Shown here: positions 19,188-30,670 of the stretch, piece after piece
Layout: the number at the start of each line of letters is the position of its first letter
How positions within the stretch are numbered: the first letter of the stretch is position 1
Source: Rhynchopus sp. YZ270_cl-10
Lineage: Eukaryota; Euglenozoa; Diplonemea; Diplonemida; Diplonemidae
Assembly (NCBI GenBank): GCA_964035575.1
Contig: OZ037906.1
Span: 310,001 to 374,000 of the forward strand
DNA length: 64,000 nucleotides
Direction: 5' to 3'
Notes under the pieces: model-generated
The model's database searches: none
Told to the model about the DNA's origin: nothing
The model's input: only the letters and a program-made list of their open reading frames with translations
Made by a program: the position numbers and the translations under genes

Positions 19188-20288
19188 TCAGCACTGGTCG
19201 TCCATCGGGATGTTGACACAGCTAACGGAGCCACTGCTGCACGTGCACCTCTTGCAGTAGCCGTTGAACCACGCCAGCCACGTGTCTCCATGCTTCCTGG
19301 TCACGCCGTTCTGGTTAAAACAGTCCCCCCCAGGTGGTGTGGGTGGCCCGATGATAAGAGGGCTGAACGTCCTTGGCGGGTTCGTCGGAGCAACAGGCAT
19401 GGGTGTTGGCGGTGCAGATGTTGGGGGCGCAGACGTAGGTGGTGCCGATGTGGGTGGTGCGCTAGTCGGGGGTGCAGATGTGGGCGGTGCCGATGTGGGT
19501 GGTGCCGATGTAGGGGGCGCAGATGTGGGTGGTGCCGAGGTCTGTGGCGGCACTGTCTGAGGAGCAGCTGTTGGTGGTGCAGCCGTCTCCAGGTCTCTTC
19601 CGACGCAGGTCTCGGGCGCACACCCACGGGAAGGGCCCTGCGACCTGCACAGGTTTGCCTTGCACACCCCAGCCGCCGTCCACTGGCAGAGGCCCGGTGC
19701 ATCGGAGCCTTCGCACTGCGCCTCCTCCTCAAACATCGTGCAGGCCACAGCCGCCTTCCGGCTCACCGCAAACACAAGCCACTCAGCGTCACCCTCAAGC
19801 GTCACCGTCGTCGTTGTGCCCGCCCCGATCGCTATCCGCCACGACACCATGTGGTGTGCCAGGCCCCCTGCCTTCCCGGTCCTGAAGTGCGGGCCGCAGG
19901 CCGACCGCTCAAACCCCGCCTCTGCCAGCGTCTGCGCCACGCCCCCCTTCGCTGACTCACACGGCGCGCAGTGGTACATGAACACCACAGCGTCGCAGTC
20001 GCCGTCACGCTCCTCCGGACAGCTGAACGTCACCTCCGTCCCCGACAGCAGCTTCACCGACGTCGGCACCAGCGCAATGAAGCCTGTCTCGTAGTACGCG
20101 GGGAAGCCGCCCAGCGACGAGGGACCGTCCGCAAGCCCCACGTTCCACCCCGCCATCCCCTCCACCAGGGGCACAGAGGGCACAACCGGCTTCGCCACAG
20201 GCTCCACCATCGACACTGTCGGCATCGGCACAGTCACACCCGTCGCTGCTGCAACGCACATACTCACAAAACACATCAGACGCGCCAT
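19188..20288 (-). CDS. Secreted protein with PT-rich linker and VWC-like C-terminal domain
   Basis: A 366-aa protein starting MARLMCFVSMCVAAATG, a signal peptide. An upstream in-frame Met at 20366 would put the signal peptide inside the protein, so 20288 was chosen. Residues about 20-240 form a Cys-containing region (FSCPEERDGDCD, CAPCESAKGG, CQWTAAGVCKANLC) that I do not recognise. A linker of repeated APPTS units follows (about 245-305). The last 45 residues (CFNQNGVTRKHGDTW...CKRCTCSSGSVSC) have the Cys spacing of a von Willebrand C-like domain. It is probably an extracellular or surface matrix protein. The linker repeats resemble the PP(A/D)TN linkers of the large protein at 55.2 kb, suggesting a common secreted class. 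No intron. Confidence 0.8.
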   Translation of the reverse strand: MARLMCFVSMCVAAATGVTVPMPTVSMVEPVAKPVVPSVPLVEGMAGWNVGLADGPSSLGGFPAYYETGFIALVPTSVKLLSGTEVTFSCPEERDGDCDAVVFMYHCAPCESAKGGVAQTLAEAGFERSACGPHFRTGKAGGLAHHMVSWRIAIGAGTTTTVTLEGDAEWLVFAVSRKAAVACTMFEEEAQCEGSDAPGLCQWTAAGVCKANLCRSQGPSRGCAPETCVGRDLETAAPPTAAPQTVPPQTSAPPTSAPPTSAPPTSAPPTSAPPTSAPPTSAPPTSAPPTSAPPTPMPVAPTNPPRTFSPLIIGPPTPPGGDCFNQNGVTRKHGDTWLAWFNGYCKRCTCSSGSVSCVNIPMDDQC

Positions 20289-20784
20289 GTTGTGGATGCT
20301 GTCCTTGAAAATAAGTCTGAAGGTGGGTGGTGTGTGGTTTCGTGTCGTGTCGTGTCGTGTGGACATGAAGGTGTCAGGGAGAGACAGGGTGTGTCATGCA
20401 AAGAGAGGCGCAGTGGCAACGTCAGGATGGAGAAAACATTGGGGAGCAGAGGCCGTTTCAAGTTAACATTTGCCACAAATGAAGGCTGTTTTATGTGACT
20501 GGAGGGCAACGTGGGGAGAGGTGCATGTAAGCTCTAACAAGAATCGTGCGAACCACTGCAGACTTGTGTGCATCTGGGAGACCTGGCCACCCACCTGCTG
20601 CACATCGTGGCGCAGGACGGGACAACCATTGGCCTCACTCGGGCACACAGTAGCCGTGTCGCATCCTCCTTGAGATACCACCAAATCCTTCCACCAACTG
20701 GGGGCGCTTGTCAGAACGCCTCCAGGCAATTTAAAAACACAAAACAAACAAAGAGGTTAGAACGATAAGTTAGAAAGTGGAAAA

Positions 20785-20816
20785 GATGAACCTAAGCCTC
20801 TGCTGCTTAGTCACCT
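20785..20816 (-). repeat. Short hairpin repeat (CTTAGTCACCT family)
   Basis: GATGAACCTAAGCCTC then TGCTGCTTAGTCACCT. The stem is CTAAGC paired with GCTTAG. Confidence 0.65.
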
Positions 20817-21142
20817 GAAACAAACACAAACGATGCAAATAAATTGAAGATGAATGCATGAGTCGCACATCTTTGAAATGAAACACGCATGGGTCCACCC
20901 TCCCAGAGTCTCTCTCAGCTAGCACTTCTGATAGGTGATTAAGACTAGCAAGAATGAGGGTGAAGCAATACGCCTTCTCTCCAAGACGAGAAGAACAGAT
21001 GTCCTCCGGACAACACACATCGATGTATAAAGGAGCACTGCTGCGCTGTATTAGTGGTTCCCTCTCGGGTGCCACCTTGTGCCTGCAGCAGCAGTGCTGT
21101 TTGTAAGAAAAATGTGGTGTGAACAAAACAAAAAGTGGTTAA

Positions 21143-21174
21143 GATGAACATTAGCCTCTCGGGCTTAGTCACCT
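21143..21174 (-). repeat. Short hairpin repeat (CTTAGTCACCT family)
   Basis: GATGAACATTAGCCTC then TCGGGCTTAGTCACCT, with one base change in the left stem. Confidence 0.6.
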
Positions 21175-21808
21175 AAAAGAACGCGGATGACAGAGGTTAA
21201 AGCCGTGACATGAAAGCAAAGCGGGATAGCAAATGAAAGGGAGGGGTGGGTGGTGGAACTGTTTCCTTTGCAAACGTGTGGCAGATTCGGGAGGGGTATG
21301 GTGGGGTGGGGCGTATTTTGCCAGGATGGTCACGCCGGTGCAAATGTGCAAGAGAGATGGAGGGAGGGAGAGGGACGTACGGGGGGGGTGAGATCGGGGA
21401 AATGCAAAAACCAAAAAATTGTGGAAATTCTGCTTGGTGTTGTGTTTATGTTCTCAATTCCCCTTCCAACCTTACTTGAGTAAGTGGCAAAAAGTAAGAA
21501 TATAACCTCGGTTTCAAGCTCTTCCAAGATTCTGATAGATCCCTAGATCTCCCTAGACGTAGCAAAGCTACTTCACTGGTGACTTTAAAAGAGACCCCAT
21601 AAGCAGGGAAGTGAAAGGATAAAGTGAAGACAATGGTGAATAGATGACAGAGGTTTCTGTATGGTTGAATCAACGCATCGCAAGGATAAGAAAAGAGGCA
21701 ATAACTCATAAAAAAAATTGAACAAAACGTTGCAAAAATAATGAATACAAAGGTACTACACAACACCACACGTCTCTCTTGCATCACAGGCGTTGCCTAA
21801 GATCACAT

Positions 21809-24800
21809 CTACGCGAAGTACGGGAGGATGAGCTCGTGGTACACTACAAGCACCTCGAGGGTCGCCGTGTCGGTCTTGAGCACAGAAGCAGCGACCGTGC
21901 AAGCAGCCTTCCCTACGCTCGTGTTGCACGATGAGTGGTCCACTACATTCTGGTTGGAGGTGATGCGGCTGCGCAGCGTTGTGAGCCATGTGTCGAGGAC
22001 ACGCTCCATGGTCGCAAGGAAGAGGGCCTCGCCTGCAGCACTGCTCCGCTTCGCAGTGTCAAGGGCGCTGAAGAGCGGCACGTCGATGGCATCACGCTGC
22101 ACAGCGGACGTGTCCTTCGAGAGTGCAGCCCTCAAGACAGTCGCCTGCAGAGTACCAATCGACACACACTTCGACGAGATGCGGGAGCCTCCTGAGCACT
22201 GTGCCAGCAGGTCGTTGTACTCGGCATTCACCTCCGCGTGGTTGCTTGCGTGCGAGGTGGCGTTCTGTGTGCAGTCAATCATCTCCACAAGGATCGCCTT
22301 TGCCTCGCTGTCGAGCGTTTCAATCAACATCTCGTGCATCGAAGTCAGGACAGGCACCGAGCAGAGTGTGAACCTCGCGAACTCAATCCGCGTTGTCGCC
22401 AGCTTCCCCAGCGTCTGCTGGTTCTTCTCACACGAAAGAATCGCCTCCTCTGTCGCGATGATCTTCGCCGCAAGCCCGCGCAGACGCGACGACACCCCAC
22501 GCTGTCCAGACGCAAGGAGCGACTCCTGCACCCACAGGTCGCGTGCAAGGTTGTCGCTGCTGTCCTTGCACTGCGCATCCATCACCGTGCGGCAGGTGGC
22601 CTGACGCATCGCCTGTATCTGCTTCGCCGAGAAGCTGTTGCTGCTGCGCCCAATGTCGTCGCAGCCCTCAAGCGCACTTTCGCACTCACGCTCGTCCTCA
22701 GGGATGTCGAACCTGTTGAGGAGGTACGCATGGTACGACGCATCGCGCACCAGCCCCACCTGCCCCTCAATTGTGTTCGGCGTGCTCCCAACAGCTGTCG
22801 GTGCGTCGGGCCTCTCGTTCACTATCTCCCCGTCGAAGTCGGTGTTGAAAGTGTCCGTCAGCTCCTGCGACAGGAAGTCCGCAACGTCTTGGAAGTTCAC
22901 AGGCACAGCAAAACCGAGGTTGCGGTTGCGAGACCCAAACACAGTCACGTCGGCCTGGTAGGTCACAGCCACGTCGCTGTTGCTCACGTCGCTTGTAAAC
23001 ACCATGCTGTGCACCACAAGCATCTTCCCCAGCACGTCACCAATCGCATCCACAACAGCAGCAAACACGTCGACAGCACCCTCCGCCCAGGTCAGCACCT
23101 CCTCCGCAAAGTCAAGCAGAATCTTCGACTCCTCGACAATGTCCTCTGCAAGCGTGATCAGTGCCGTCGCTGCCTTGCGCACACCCGAGAGCACCTTCTC
23201 CGCCGCAGACAGCACCTTCTTCACAACATTCTTCGCAGATTTGCACGCATTCGACACGAGCCACACGTTCCTACAGTCAAACTTGTCGACCTCCTTCTTC
23301 GCACGCGACACCTCCTCCTCCGCATCCTCGATGTCCGCAGCAGTTTCCTTCTTCACCTTGCTCAGCTCCGCCTTTGCGTTGTCCCACGCCTTGTCTGCAG
23401 ACTCCACATCCTTCTTCGCGTCCGCCAGCTCCTTGTCCATGTCGTCTGCTAGGTCCAGCAGGTACTTCGTCGCAGCACGCACAATCGCACCAATCACGTC
23501 CGCCTCCAGCTCCGCACGCACCGTGTTTGAAAACCCTGACTGACCAGGACGCCCGTTGCTCGCCATCGTCACGTCTGCCTGGAGGCCAGACCCAAACGAC
23601 AGCTCAAAGTGGCCCTCCACAGCGTTGTCGCTCATCTGCAGGTACATCGACACAGACTGCCAGCCGCGTTCAGCGCAAAGGATGCGTTTGGCACCTTCAC
23701 CACACCCCACAGGTCCAGGTTCGTCAGCACAATCGACACGCCTGCAGGGACCTCCACAGCCACGTCCGCAAAGACGATGCTCACGGCGTTCACAGGGTCG
23801 GCGTTGAAGGACCCCTTGAAGTGGTCCACAGACATGTCCGTCAGCACACCCCCCACACCGCGTGTGCACGCCGTGCAGTCCAGCAGCCCCACCAGCACGT
23901 CGTGCACGTCCAGCGTCGTCACCTCCGCCTGGAACGCGTTCTTCGTCGGCTCCGCCAGGTTCACGCTCAGCGTCACGTACCCTTGCGCCGAGCTCAGCTG
24001 CACACCGCCCGTCAGTGCAAACTCGCTCAGAATCCCTGCCGGCGTGATCCCGAGCGAGAACCCAAGCGGGAACAGAATCGCCACACCGTTCATCCCGAAG
24101 GGCTTGTTCCACGGCTCGTTGCTGTCAAACGCCACCGCAAGCGAGAGCCCTGCCACATCCACAAGCAGCGCCGCAGACGCACTCAGCACACGGTCGTCCA
24201 TCGTCACGTCAATCACCACCCCAAACCCAAACTCGGGCGACCCCGCAGACTTCACCACCAGCAGCAGCGACACCTCACGCAGGAACACGTCCGGCGACCC
24301 CAGCTTCACCCCGCCGGCAAGCGCCAGGGCCAGACGCATCTCCGTCGCACTCGACAGCGACGCCACAATTGTGACCCCCCCGTCCGCTGATGCGTCTCCC
24401 GTCTGGTCGTTCAGCGACGACGGCGTCACGGCCGCAATCCCCGCCATCACACCCCCGTCCAGCGGGATTGTTGCTGCCAGGCTGAACCCCTTCGACACGT
24501 CCTTCCCCGCAAACGACGTTGCCTCGTTTGCCACAGACACCATCAGGCTGCTGGGCGCAATCGTCTCCACAACAGTGCCGGCCAGGCCGGGGAACGACAG
24601 GTCCGACAGCCCCGTTGTTGTCAGTGCCAGTGCGTACTGCCACGCGGAGCCCGCCTTTTCCACCACAACCAGCACGTCAAAGCCTGCCCCAAACAGCGTC
24701 CCTGTCGCCGTCAGCGAAATCGACGGCGCCACAAAGTCAAACACAATCAGCAGGTCTGTCAGCGTCAGCTCGTTCATCCCCGAGTAGAGCGACGAAAACG

Positions 24801-26502
24801 CAGACCCCACGCCGCTCCCGAACACGCTCCCCGAACCGCCAGACATGGCCGACAGGAAGTCGCTGGGCGTCGCAACTGCACCCGGCGCAGTGCGTGCTGT
24901 CAGCGTGTACTCCGCACCTGCCTCGCCAGCCCCGAACGCAGCCACAACCTCAAACGGCGCAAGCCCCGCCACAATCTCCACGTGCAGCTCGCCAGCTTCA
25001 TTTGACACCACACGCACCACCGCAGCCGCAAGCGACAGTGTCTTCCCCGAGAAGTTGATCAGCAGCGCACCCCCAAGCGACCCCTCCAGCGTCCACGCCT
25101 CGCTCTCGCTGTCACAGCTCGTCCGTGTGTACACCACAGCCACCTCGAGCGCCGGCACACCTGCAAGGTTCTGCACCTGCACCAGCCCAGACCCGCTGCA
25201 GTCCGTGTTCACCATCACCTCCACACCCAGGTTCGTGTCTGCATACGACAGCATCGCCTCCACACTCGACGCGTCGCTGCTTGTGTCAAACGACACGTCA
25301 AACGCCACCGCCACGTCCGCACCCGACGTCGTCCCAGACACAGATCCAACCCACGTCTGCACAGACAGCGCCGTGCTCGCACCCCCGTCCGCAAACCCGC
25401 TGCTCGTGGCCTGCACCTCCACCCCCGCCACCTTCACTGCCCCGGGTGCAGCCCACTCCCCGTCCACAGAGGCCGCCACAGACACAACACCGGTGCAGCC
25501 GTCAAACGCCACAGTCCCGTCAAAGGCAAGCTCCGCCGCCCCAGACATCTTCAGCACCCCGCCAAACGTCCCTGTCGACGTCGCGCACGTGTCTGCCCGC
25601 ACGTAGTCGAACGCCAGCGACCCGCTCAGCAGCCCGTTTCCTGTCACGAACGTCGTCGACACTGCCAGCGATGCGAACCTCCCGTCCGCAAACGCCATCG
25701 ACGCCGCCGCAGTCCCCCCGAACAGCGCTGCAGTCCCACTCACGCTCCCGCTCCACGCCCCGCCGTCCGCCTTCGACAACGTCACTCCTGCAGACGACAG
25801 TGTCACAGTCCCAACCTCCAGCGCCCCCTCCACAGACCCAAGCACCGCAAACGCCTTTGTTGCGTGTGTGTACGTAAACGACGCCTGCGCCGCCACAGAC
25901 CCGCCCACCAGCAGCGCCCCGTCCCCAGTGCTTGTCGTCCCGTCTGTTGCCACCGTCCCCGAGAACGACACTCCGCCCCCAGCAAGCGTCACGTCCCCGC
26001 GCAGTGCCGTCAGCCCAGCCTCTGCCGAGAAGTCTGCCGTCAGCTCCACTGCCCCTTCACCGCCAGCACCGCCAAACAGGCTCGACGCAGTGCCCGACAC
26101 AGTCCCGGTCCAGGCATCCTCGTCGCGCACAACCACAATCGAGGCACCGTTCAGAGTGATGCCCCGCACAGCCACGTCCAGGTCAAACGCAGCCGACAGC
26201 GTCCACACAGGGCTCCCGTCCAAGCCGCATCCGTCCTCCTGCCACAGCGCTCCTGTCGCAGTGTACGTCTCCCCCGCCACGTACAGCGCAACGGCCACCT
26301 CACCGCCGTTCACAGACGAGCACGGCGCAAGCACGTTCACTGTAACCTGCCCAGACACAGTGAACCCGAAGTCCGGCACCTCCGTCATCCCCTCATTCAC
26401 CTCACACAGCCCTGCTTCTGTGCACTCCGTCAGACTCAGACCTGCATCGGCGCTGTGTGCCATCAGTGCCACCGCCAGTCCACACAGCATTGTGACGCGC
26501 AT
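21809..26502 (-). CDS. Giant secreted protein, copy A, with a frameshifting deletion
   Basis: The product begins MRVTMLCGLAVALMAHSADAG, a signal peptide, and would be about 1,600 aa. Roughly residues 20-950 are Ala/Gly/Ser/Thr/Val-rich beta-type sequence with many short repeated patterns (GSVSGTA, ALxVGGS, LSxAA). A helical region of heptad-like repeats follows (MDKELADAKKDVESADKAWD...), then Cys-containing alpha-helical sequence ending LPYFA. I recognise no family. The frame breaks near 23661: compared with copy B, 151 bp (63201-63351 there) are missing between CAGACTGC and CAGCCGCG. Long open frames on both sides argue for a very recent break or an assembly error. No transmembrane anchor is visible, so it may be released or matrix-bound. 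Confidence 0.75.
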
Positions 26503-27175
26503 CACTGACAAGTCAAAGGGTATGTTTTGTGTTCTTGTTATCTTAAAATAGGATCTGTTGTGGGTAGATATTGTGGAGGGGTACTTGTGGTGTGGGGAGA
26601 GAGAGAGAAGGAAAGACAAAACAACAAGGGCTTTTGGTTTCGTTTCTCTTCTTCTGGCAAAGTGGACACAAATCAAGAAGCCCACCCGACACGCGAAGGA
26701 TGGGTCATAATGCACTATTGCCACAAATGCAAGTTGAATAAAGAGAACACCAAAACAGGACAAACATATCACACTGGTAGCGCAGCAAACAAACAACAAA
26801 ACATCGGAAAAAGAACACCTCATGTGTGCAAAATGTGTGCACGTGTGGTGTACTTTTTGTGCATGTTGACATTCCCAAAAGGGGAACACAAGTGAAAAAG
26901 AACAAGTTATAAAAAGGAAGAAGGTGTCCTGCAACAGAGTCCAGACACCTCCAAAAAAAGGGAGAAAATCGTTGTGGTGGTCCCATTGCCAAACAATGGC
27001 AACAACTCCAACCGTGGACAATCCTGGCCGTGCCTGTGAAACAAGGCCAAAAAAGGTGTAAAAGCAAACAAGACAACAAACAATCATAAACAATCAAAAC
27101 AGCTCTTGTGTACGTGTAACTCGTGTAGCAACTCGAAGGACTGGGACAGGCGTACTATGCCAGCACACCAAACAC
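26503..27175. other. Intergenic region, no gene or repeat seen
   Basis: Leader of the giant protein gene and the 3' flank of the cathepsin gene. Short ORFs lack support. Confidence 0.5.
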
Positions 27176-28144
27176 TCAGACAATCGGGTGGGACGGGGAG
27201 TTCTTCAGGAGGCACTGGTTGGTGCCACGGGCAAGGCGGATGTATCCAGACTCTCCCCAGCCAGATGCCCAGGAGTTCTTCACAATCCAGTAGTCGGGGG
27301 TCACACCGACGGCAAGGACTCCGTGGTCAAGCTGGCGGGACTCGCAGTTGTCCATCACTCCACCCTGGTACGTCTGCCACGAGGTCGCGTCAACGGCAAT
27401 CGAGATCGGTCCGTTCGTGATCATCCAGGTCGCCATCTCGTCCTCGTTGTGGGCAAGGTCCTTGTAGCTCGAGATCGTGGAGCCGACCTTCATCGACGAC
27501 TCGTACTTGCAGCTTCCGGTGATGCCACCTCCGCTCGTGTACGGGTAGGCCTCCTCAGTCACAATGTCTCCGTTGTGGTGGTCCAGAAGCCACTGGAACG
27601 CGTTGTCCATCAGACCGCCGTTGCAGCCAGCGTCGACCTTGTCGCACGACACAAGCTCCTGCTCGGACACCGAGGTCAGGGTGTTGTCCTTCGACCACTG
27701 ACCCTCAATGCCTCCCGTCGACGAGAACGCCCAGCACGACCCGCACTGCGCCTGGTTCTTCACGTGTGTCACACGGTTCTGCGTCCTCCAGTCCACAGAC
27801 GTCGCCTTCACCTTCAGCACCTCCGACTCGGAGAACTGCTTCTTCGGCGACTCCTTCGCGGGCACGCTCAGGGTGTGGTACGCCTTGAACTCCTCCGCAG
27901 TCAGGTCCGTGAAGGCGTTCATGCCGTGGCGCACACCGGTCTTCGACCCAGCCTCACGCTCAGCAGCCTTCAGCATGTTCTGCTTGAAGATCGCACGGCG
28001 GGCAGACTCGTCCGCACCGCTGTACTGCTTCCCGTAGGTCTGCTTGAAGTTCGCCCACAGCAGGCCCTCGTTCATCTCCACGTACGACGCGGGCAGGGCT
28101 GTCGAGGCTGCCGCCATCGCCAGAACAGACAGAGCTGTCTTCAT
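27176..28144 (-). CDS. Cathepsin L-like cysteine protease (papain family, C1A)
   Basis: A 322-aa preproenzyme. The signal peptide is MKTALSVLAMAAASTALP. The I29 inhibitor pro-domain covers about residues 28-90. The mature enzyme starts near SVDWR (116-120). The catalytic set is complete: Gln131 of the oxyanion hole, Cys137 (QCGSCWAF), His274 (LDHGVLAVG) and Asn290 (VKNSWASGWG). GCNGG is at 173-177. The pro-region and length are typical, and there is no C-terminal extension such as trypanosome cruzipain has. It acts in lysosomes or digestive vacuoles or is secreted. No intron. The start at 28144 follows from the signal peptide; the in-frame extension upstream runs into cassette copy 4, which begins 142 bp upstream. 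Confidence 0.96.
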   Translation of the reverse strand: MKTALSVLAMAAASTALPASYVEMNEGLLWANFKQTYGKQYSGADESARRAIFKQNMLKAAEREAGSKTGVRHGMNAFTDLTAEEFKAYHTLSVPAKESPKKQFSESEVLKVKATSVDWRTQNRVTHVKNQAQCGSCWAFSSTGGIEGQWSKDNTLTSVSEQELVSCDKVDAGCNGGLMDNAFQWLLDHHNGDIVTEEAYPYTSGGGITGSCKYESSMKVGSTISSYKDLAHNEDEMATWMITNGPISIAVDATSWQTYQGGVMDNCESRQLDHGVLAVGVTPDYWIVKNSWASGWGESGYIRLARGTNQCLLKNSPSHPIV

Positions 28145-28763
28145 CGTTGTCTTTTTGTGTGTTTGAGGTCTTGTCTGTGGCAGAGGGGTGTTGTGTATGT
28201 GTGAGAGGCACAGCAGGACAAAGGGGCGGCAGCTTCCACAGCAGGAACGTGGTTGACAACAAAACCCAGATTGCTGGTTGCTGTTGAATATCACCGGGGT
28301 CTGGTGGTTAAAAAGTCTCCACAGAGTTGGGAGGTAAACCGTGGAGTTAATCCGGTTGGAAGTGTGGTATGCGATGCACAATAGGCGAAGCAAACAGAGG
28401 AAGGGGAGAATGGAAAATGGTGTGGAAAGCAATGGGAGGGGTGGATTTGGACTTTTTGAATACAACATATTTGGGGAATGTGGAGGGTGAAACAAGGGTG
28501 AAGGGTGAAGGGTGAAGGGGAGGCAGCTCACAAGCAGCAAGAGGCCTGCACACAGCTCATACGTGTGGTCTTGTGTCCAAGTGCAGGTGGGGTGCAGCAC
28601 GCAGCATGTGGTTGTGGGAGTTATGTGCGAAAAGGGTTAGCTTCTCCTCCCACACCACACACATCGCACACACACCCCACCAAAGCTGGCACCACACGGC
28701 TGTGTGCAGGCTTCTCCTCTCTCCTCTCTGGCCACTTCCAAACACAGCAGGTTGCACAAAAAA

Positions 28764-28953
28764 ACTAGACGATATCATCCGCCAACTGATCTTGATAACA
28801 ATAAAAATATAACAGTGTTTTTCGTTGAACGCAGCCAAATAGGGGTAAAAATCTGTTTGGCGCAAGGTGAAAGGAATCAAGGGGAAATACTGTTATACAA
28901 GATCTGAACGTTGGCTTTCTTTTTGTCTAGTTTCTTAATACACTACGTGTTTG
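28764..28953. mobile_element. 190-bp MITE-like insertion in cassette copy 4
   Basis: The other three copies read GCACAAAAAAAGAAAAAG here. This copy gains about 190 bp beginning ACTAGACGATATCATCC. Near its far end (28925-28932) is GTCTAGTT, the complement of AACTAGAC. The ends form an imperfect inverted repeat of about 22 bp that includes GCCAAC. No ORF. Confidence 0.6.
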
Positions 28954-29193
28954 GAAAAAGAAAAAGAAAAAGAAAAAGGCAGATTCATAATCAAACTCAA
29001 ACGTCAGCAACAGGAGCATAACATAACATCGGATTGAGCAAACACAAACGCAGGGGGGAATGCGGTACAAACAAAATGAGGCGACAATCAGGCCACACAG
29101 CACTCGTGTGCGCTATCAAAAGGAACACGTTGGTGTGCAGGCCCAACAGCAACAGCATCACAAGCAGCACATGCAACAGCAGCACTGCCCACC

Positions 29194-29472
29194 TCAGTAG
29201 TACGGCGAGTACGCAGCAAGACGTGCACGGCGCACAGACGCAGACAGCGCAATGTCGCTTGCCACAGCCCTCGCGTGTGCGTTTGCAATCGCTGCGTCTG
29301 CTGCGTACGGGTACGACGAGTAACGCGGCGACAGCGGCACGTACGAACGTGCAGCCGCAATGTCGGCAGCCGCACGTGCACTTGCAGCAGCTGCAGCAGC
29401 GTCAGCCGCAAGGATCGACGACGTGTACGACGGGTATACCGGTGCCGGTGCGTAGTACGGGTAGTAGGACAT
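29194..29472 (-). CDS. Small Tyr/Ala/Ser-rich protein (MSYYPYY family), copy 4
   Basis: A 92-aa variant. Compared with the other three it has two extra residues (YSSYPYAADA instead of YSSYAADA, a 6-bp in-frame insertion), Ala for Val (DIAAARS), and Arg for Ser (HARAV). Keeping the frame through an indel supports translation. Confidence 0.6.
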   Translation of the reverse strand: MSYYPYYAPAPVYPSYTSSILAADAAAAAASARAAADIAAARSYVPLSPRYSSYPYAADAAIANAHARAVASDIALSASVRRARLAAYSPYY

Positions 29473-29956
29473 CTTCTTGTTGTGTGTGGGTGAGGTGTTA
29501 AGAAGGGTGTGTGTTTTGTCTGCAGGTGTGTGGTGGTGTTTGTTGGAGAGTGGCGCTTTTTGCGGTTGGTGGAGTGCAATCAGGAAAAAGTACTACCTAC
29601 TGTTTTCTTGTTTCTGTTGTATTTTACTATCCTTTCCTGATACCCGACGGAACGTATGCCCCGCTTGTAACGCTTTTTGCACAGCTGGAAGAAGTGATAT
29701 CATGGCTAACTGGCAAAAAAAATACAGAAAATTTCTTTGAAAGAATGAAATGAGCTCTAAAGCAACGAAACGAAGTGAACTGAACATATGCTGAAAACAT
29801 AACAAAAAAAAAAGAGGAAAGACGGTAGGACTAATGAACACACATACCCTACAAAACGGTCTAAAAAAAACTGATGACAGAACGCAGTATTTATAGTGTT
29901 TATTTAAGATAAAAATGAAACATGGACAACATCCATGTTCCCACACACACATGAAT

Positions 29957-29987
29957 CTGGGGCCATATTCTGCGCAAGAATTACCCC
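29957..29987. repeat. 27-bp palindromic repeat core, copy 1 of 3
   Basis: GGGGCCATATTCTGCGCAAG then AATTACCCCC. The same core occurs at 35149-35176 and, reversed, inside the second intron of the glutamate synthase gene (45530-45558). ATTCT/AGAAT and GGG/CCC can pair. Confidence 0.6.
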
Positions 29988-30364
29988 CATTCGTTATCAA
30001 ACACATGGACAAAAAGACCTTTCTGATAGAGCACCTTGCCTTTCTTTCCAAAGGCCAGCTTCTGCTTATTAGTGCAGACGACCGGTTTGTGACTGGGCAA
30101 ACAGAAAGATTTGATGAAGTGAAAGAGATGGGCGGAGAAAGTGGGTTTTTGTGTTGTGTTTGTATTGGGTTCACCTTAGGATTTCGTTTTCTCACGGAGT
30201 GTATGGTTATGCCTAAGATTGCGTCTGGACGTATTTCCTTTGCACACAAGATTTTATCGAAAGTGGTGAAAAAGAAGCAAAAAACGCAACAAAATAAAAA
30301 CTCATACAGTCGCGAGAAAACCCGGAGGATAGGGCAAAAAGTGAATTTGATCCTACAAAAAGAA

Positions 30365-30420
30365 AAAGCTGTAGTTGTTGATGCAGGCACCTCAGACTGA
30401 CCCACTGTACGATGCCAGCC
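30365..30420. repeat. Dispersed repeat (GATGCAGGCAYCTC family)
   Basis: GTTGATGCAGGCACCTCAG then ACTGACCCACTGTACGATGC closely matches 41355-41408. It may be the end of a SINE. Confidence 0.55.
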
Positions 30421-30546
30421 AGAAAAATACGCCGAGCCAAAAATACCACCAGTCATACATTTTCACCTGTCATATTACTAGTAATGTCACCTCATGGCCA
30501 TGACTAGTACGTCGTGTGTGTCACTGCGAATGTGAATTTGTAAGAA

Positions 30547-30640
30547 AGTGAAGTTGATAGCACAAAACGCCTCTGGGACGCAGGCACTGACACTCTGTGG
30601 GGTTATCGAACCCCGGACTATTGTAGGGAGTTCCCAAACA
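30547..30640 (-). mobile_element. tRNA-derived SINE, family B
   Basis: GAAGTTGATAGCACAAAACG...GGGACGCAGGCACTG, then GGGGTTATCGAACCCC. On the minus strand the latter is the T-arm/B-box GGGGTTCGATAACCCC. A shorter copy lies at 10108-10155. Confidence 0.6.
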
Positions 30641-30670
30641 GAGCTGCAAGCAAGGCACACAGACACCACA

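Larger units (their letters stand above)
20289..21808. other. Intergenic region with two hairpin repeats, no gene seen
   Basis: Leader of the VWC-like gene, followed by mixed sequence with short unsupported ORFs. The hairpin repeats lie at 20785-20816 and 21143-21174. Confidence 0.5.
28286..29540 (-). repeat. Dispersed cassette, copy 4 (interrupted)
   Basis: This copy belongs to the sublineage of copy 3. It is interrupted by a 190-bp insertion at 28764-28953 inside the A-rich tract and has more substitutions than the other copies. Homology fades in the leader after about 29540. Confidence 0.88.

Noticed and set aside
22238-26508. Several long plus-strand ORFs antisense to the giant secreted gene
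   Set aside because: Low-complexity Pro/Ser/Arg composition and no start context; the minus frame has a signal peptide and a conserved duplicate.
29593-30456. 287-codon minus ORF
   Set aside because: Runs through the 27-bp palindromic repeat and a dispersed repeat. Phe/Cys-rich composition from T-rich DNA, with no domain.
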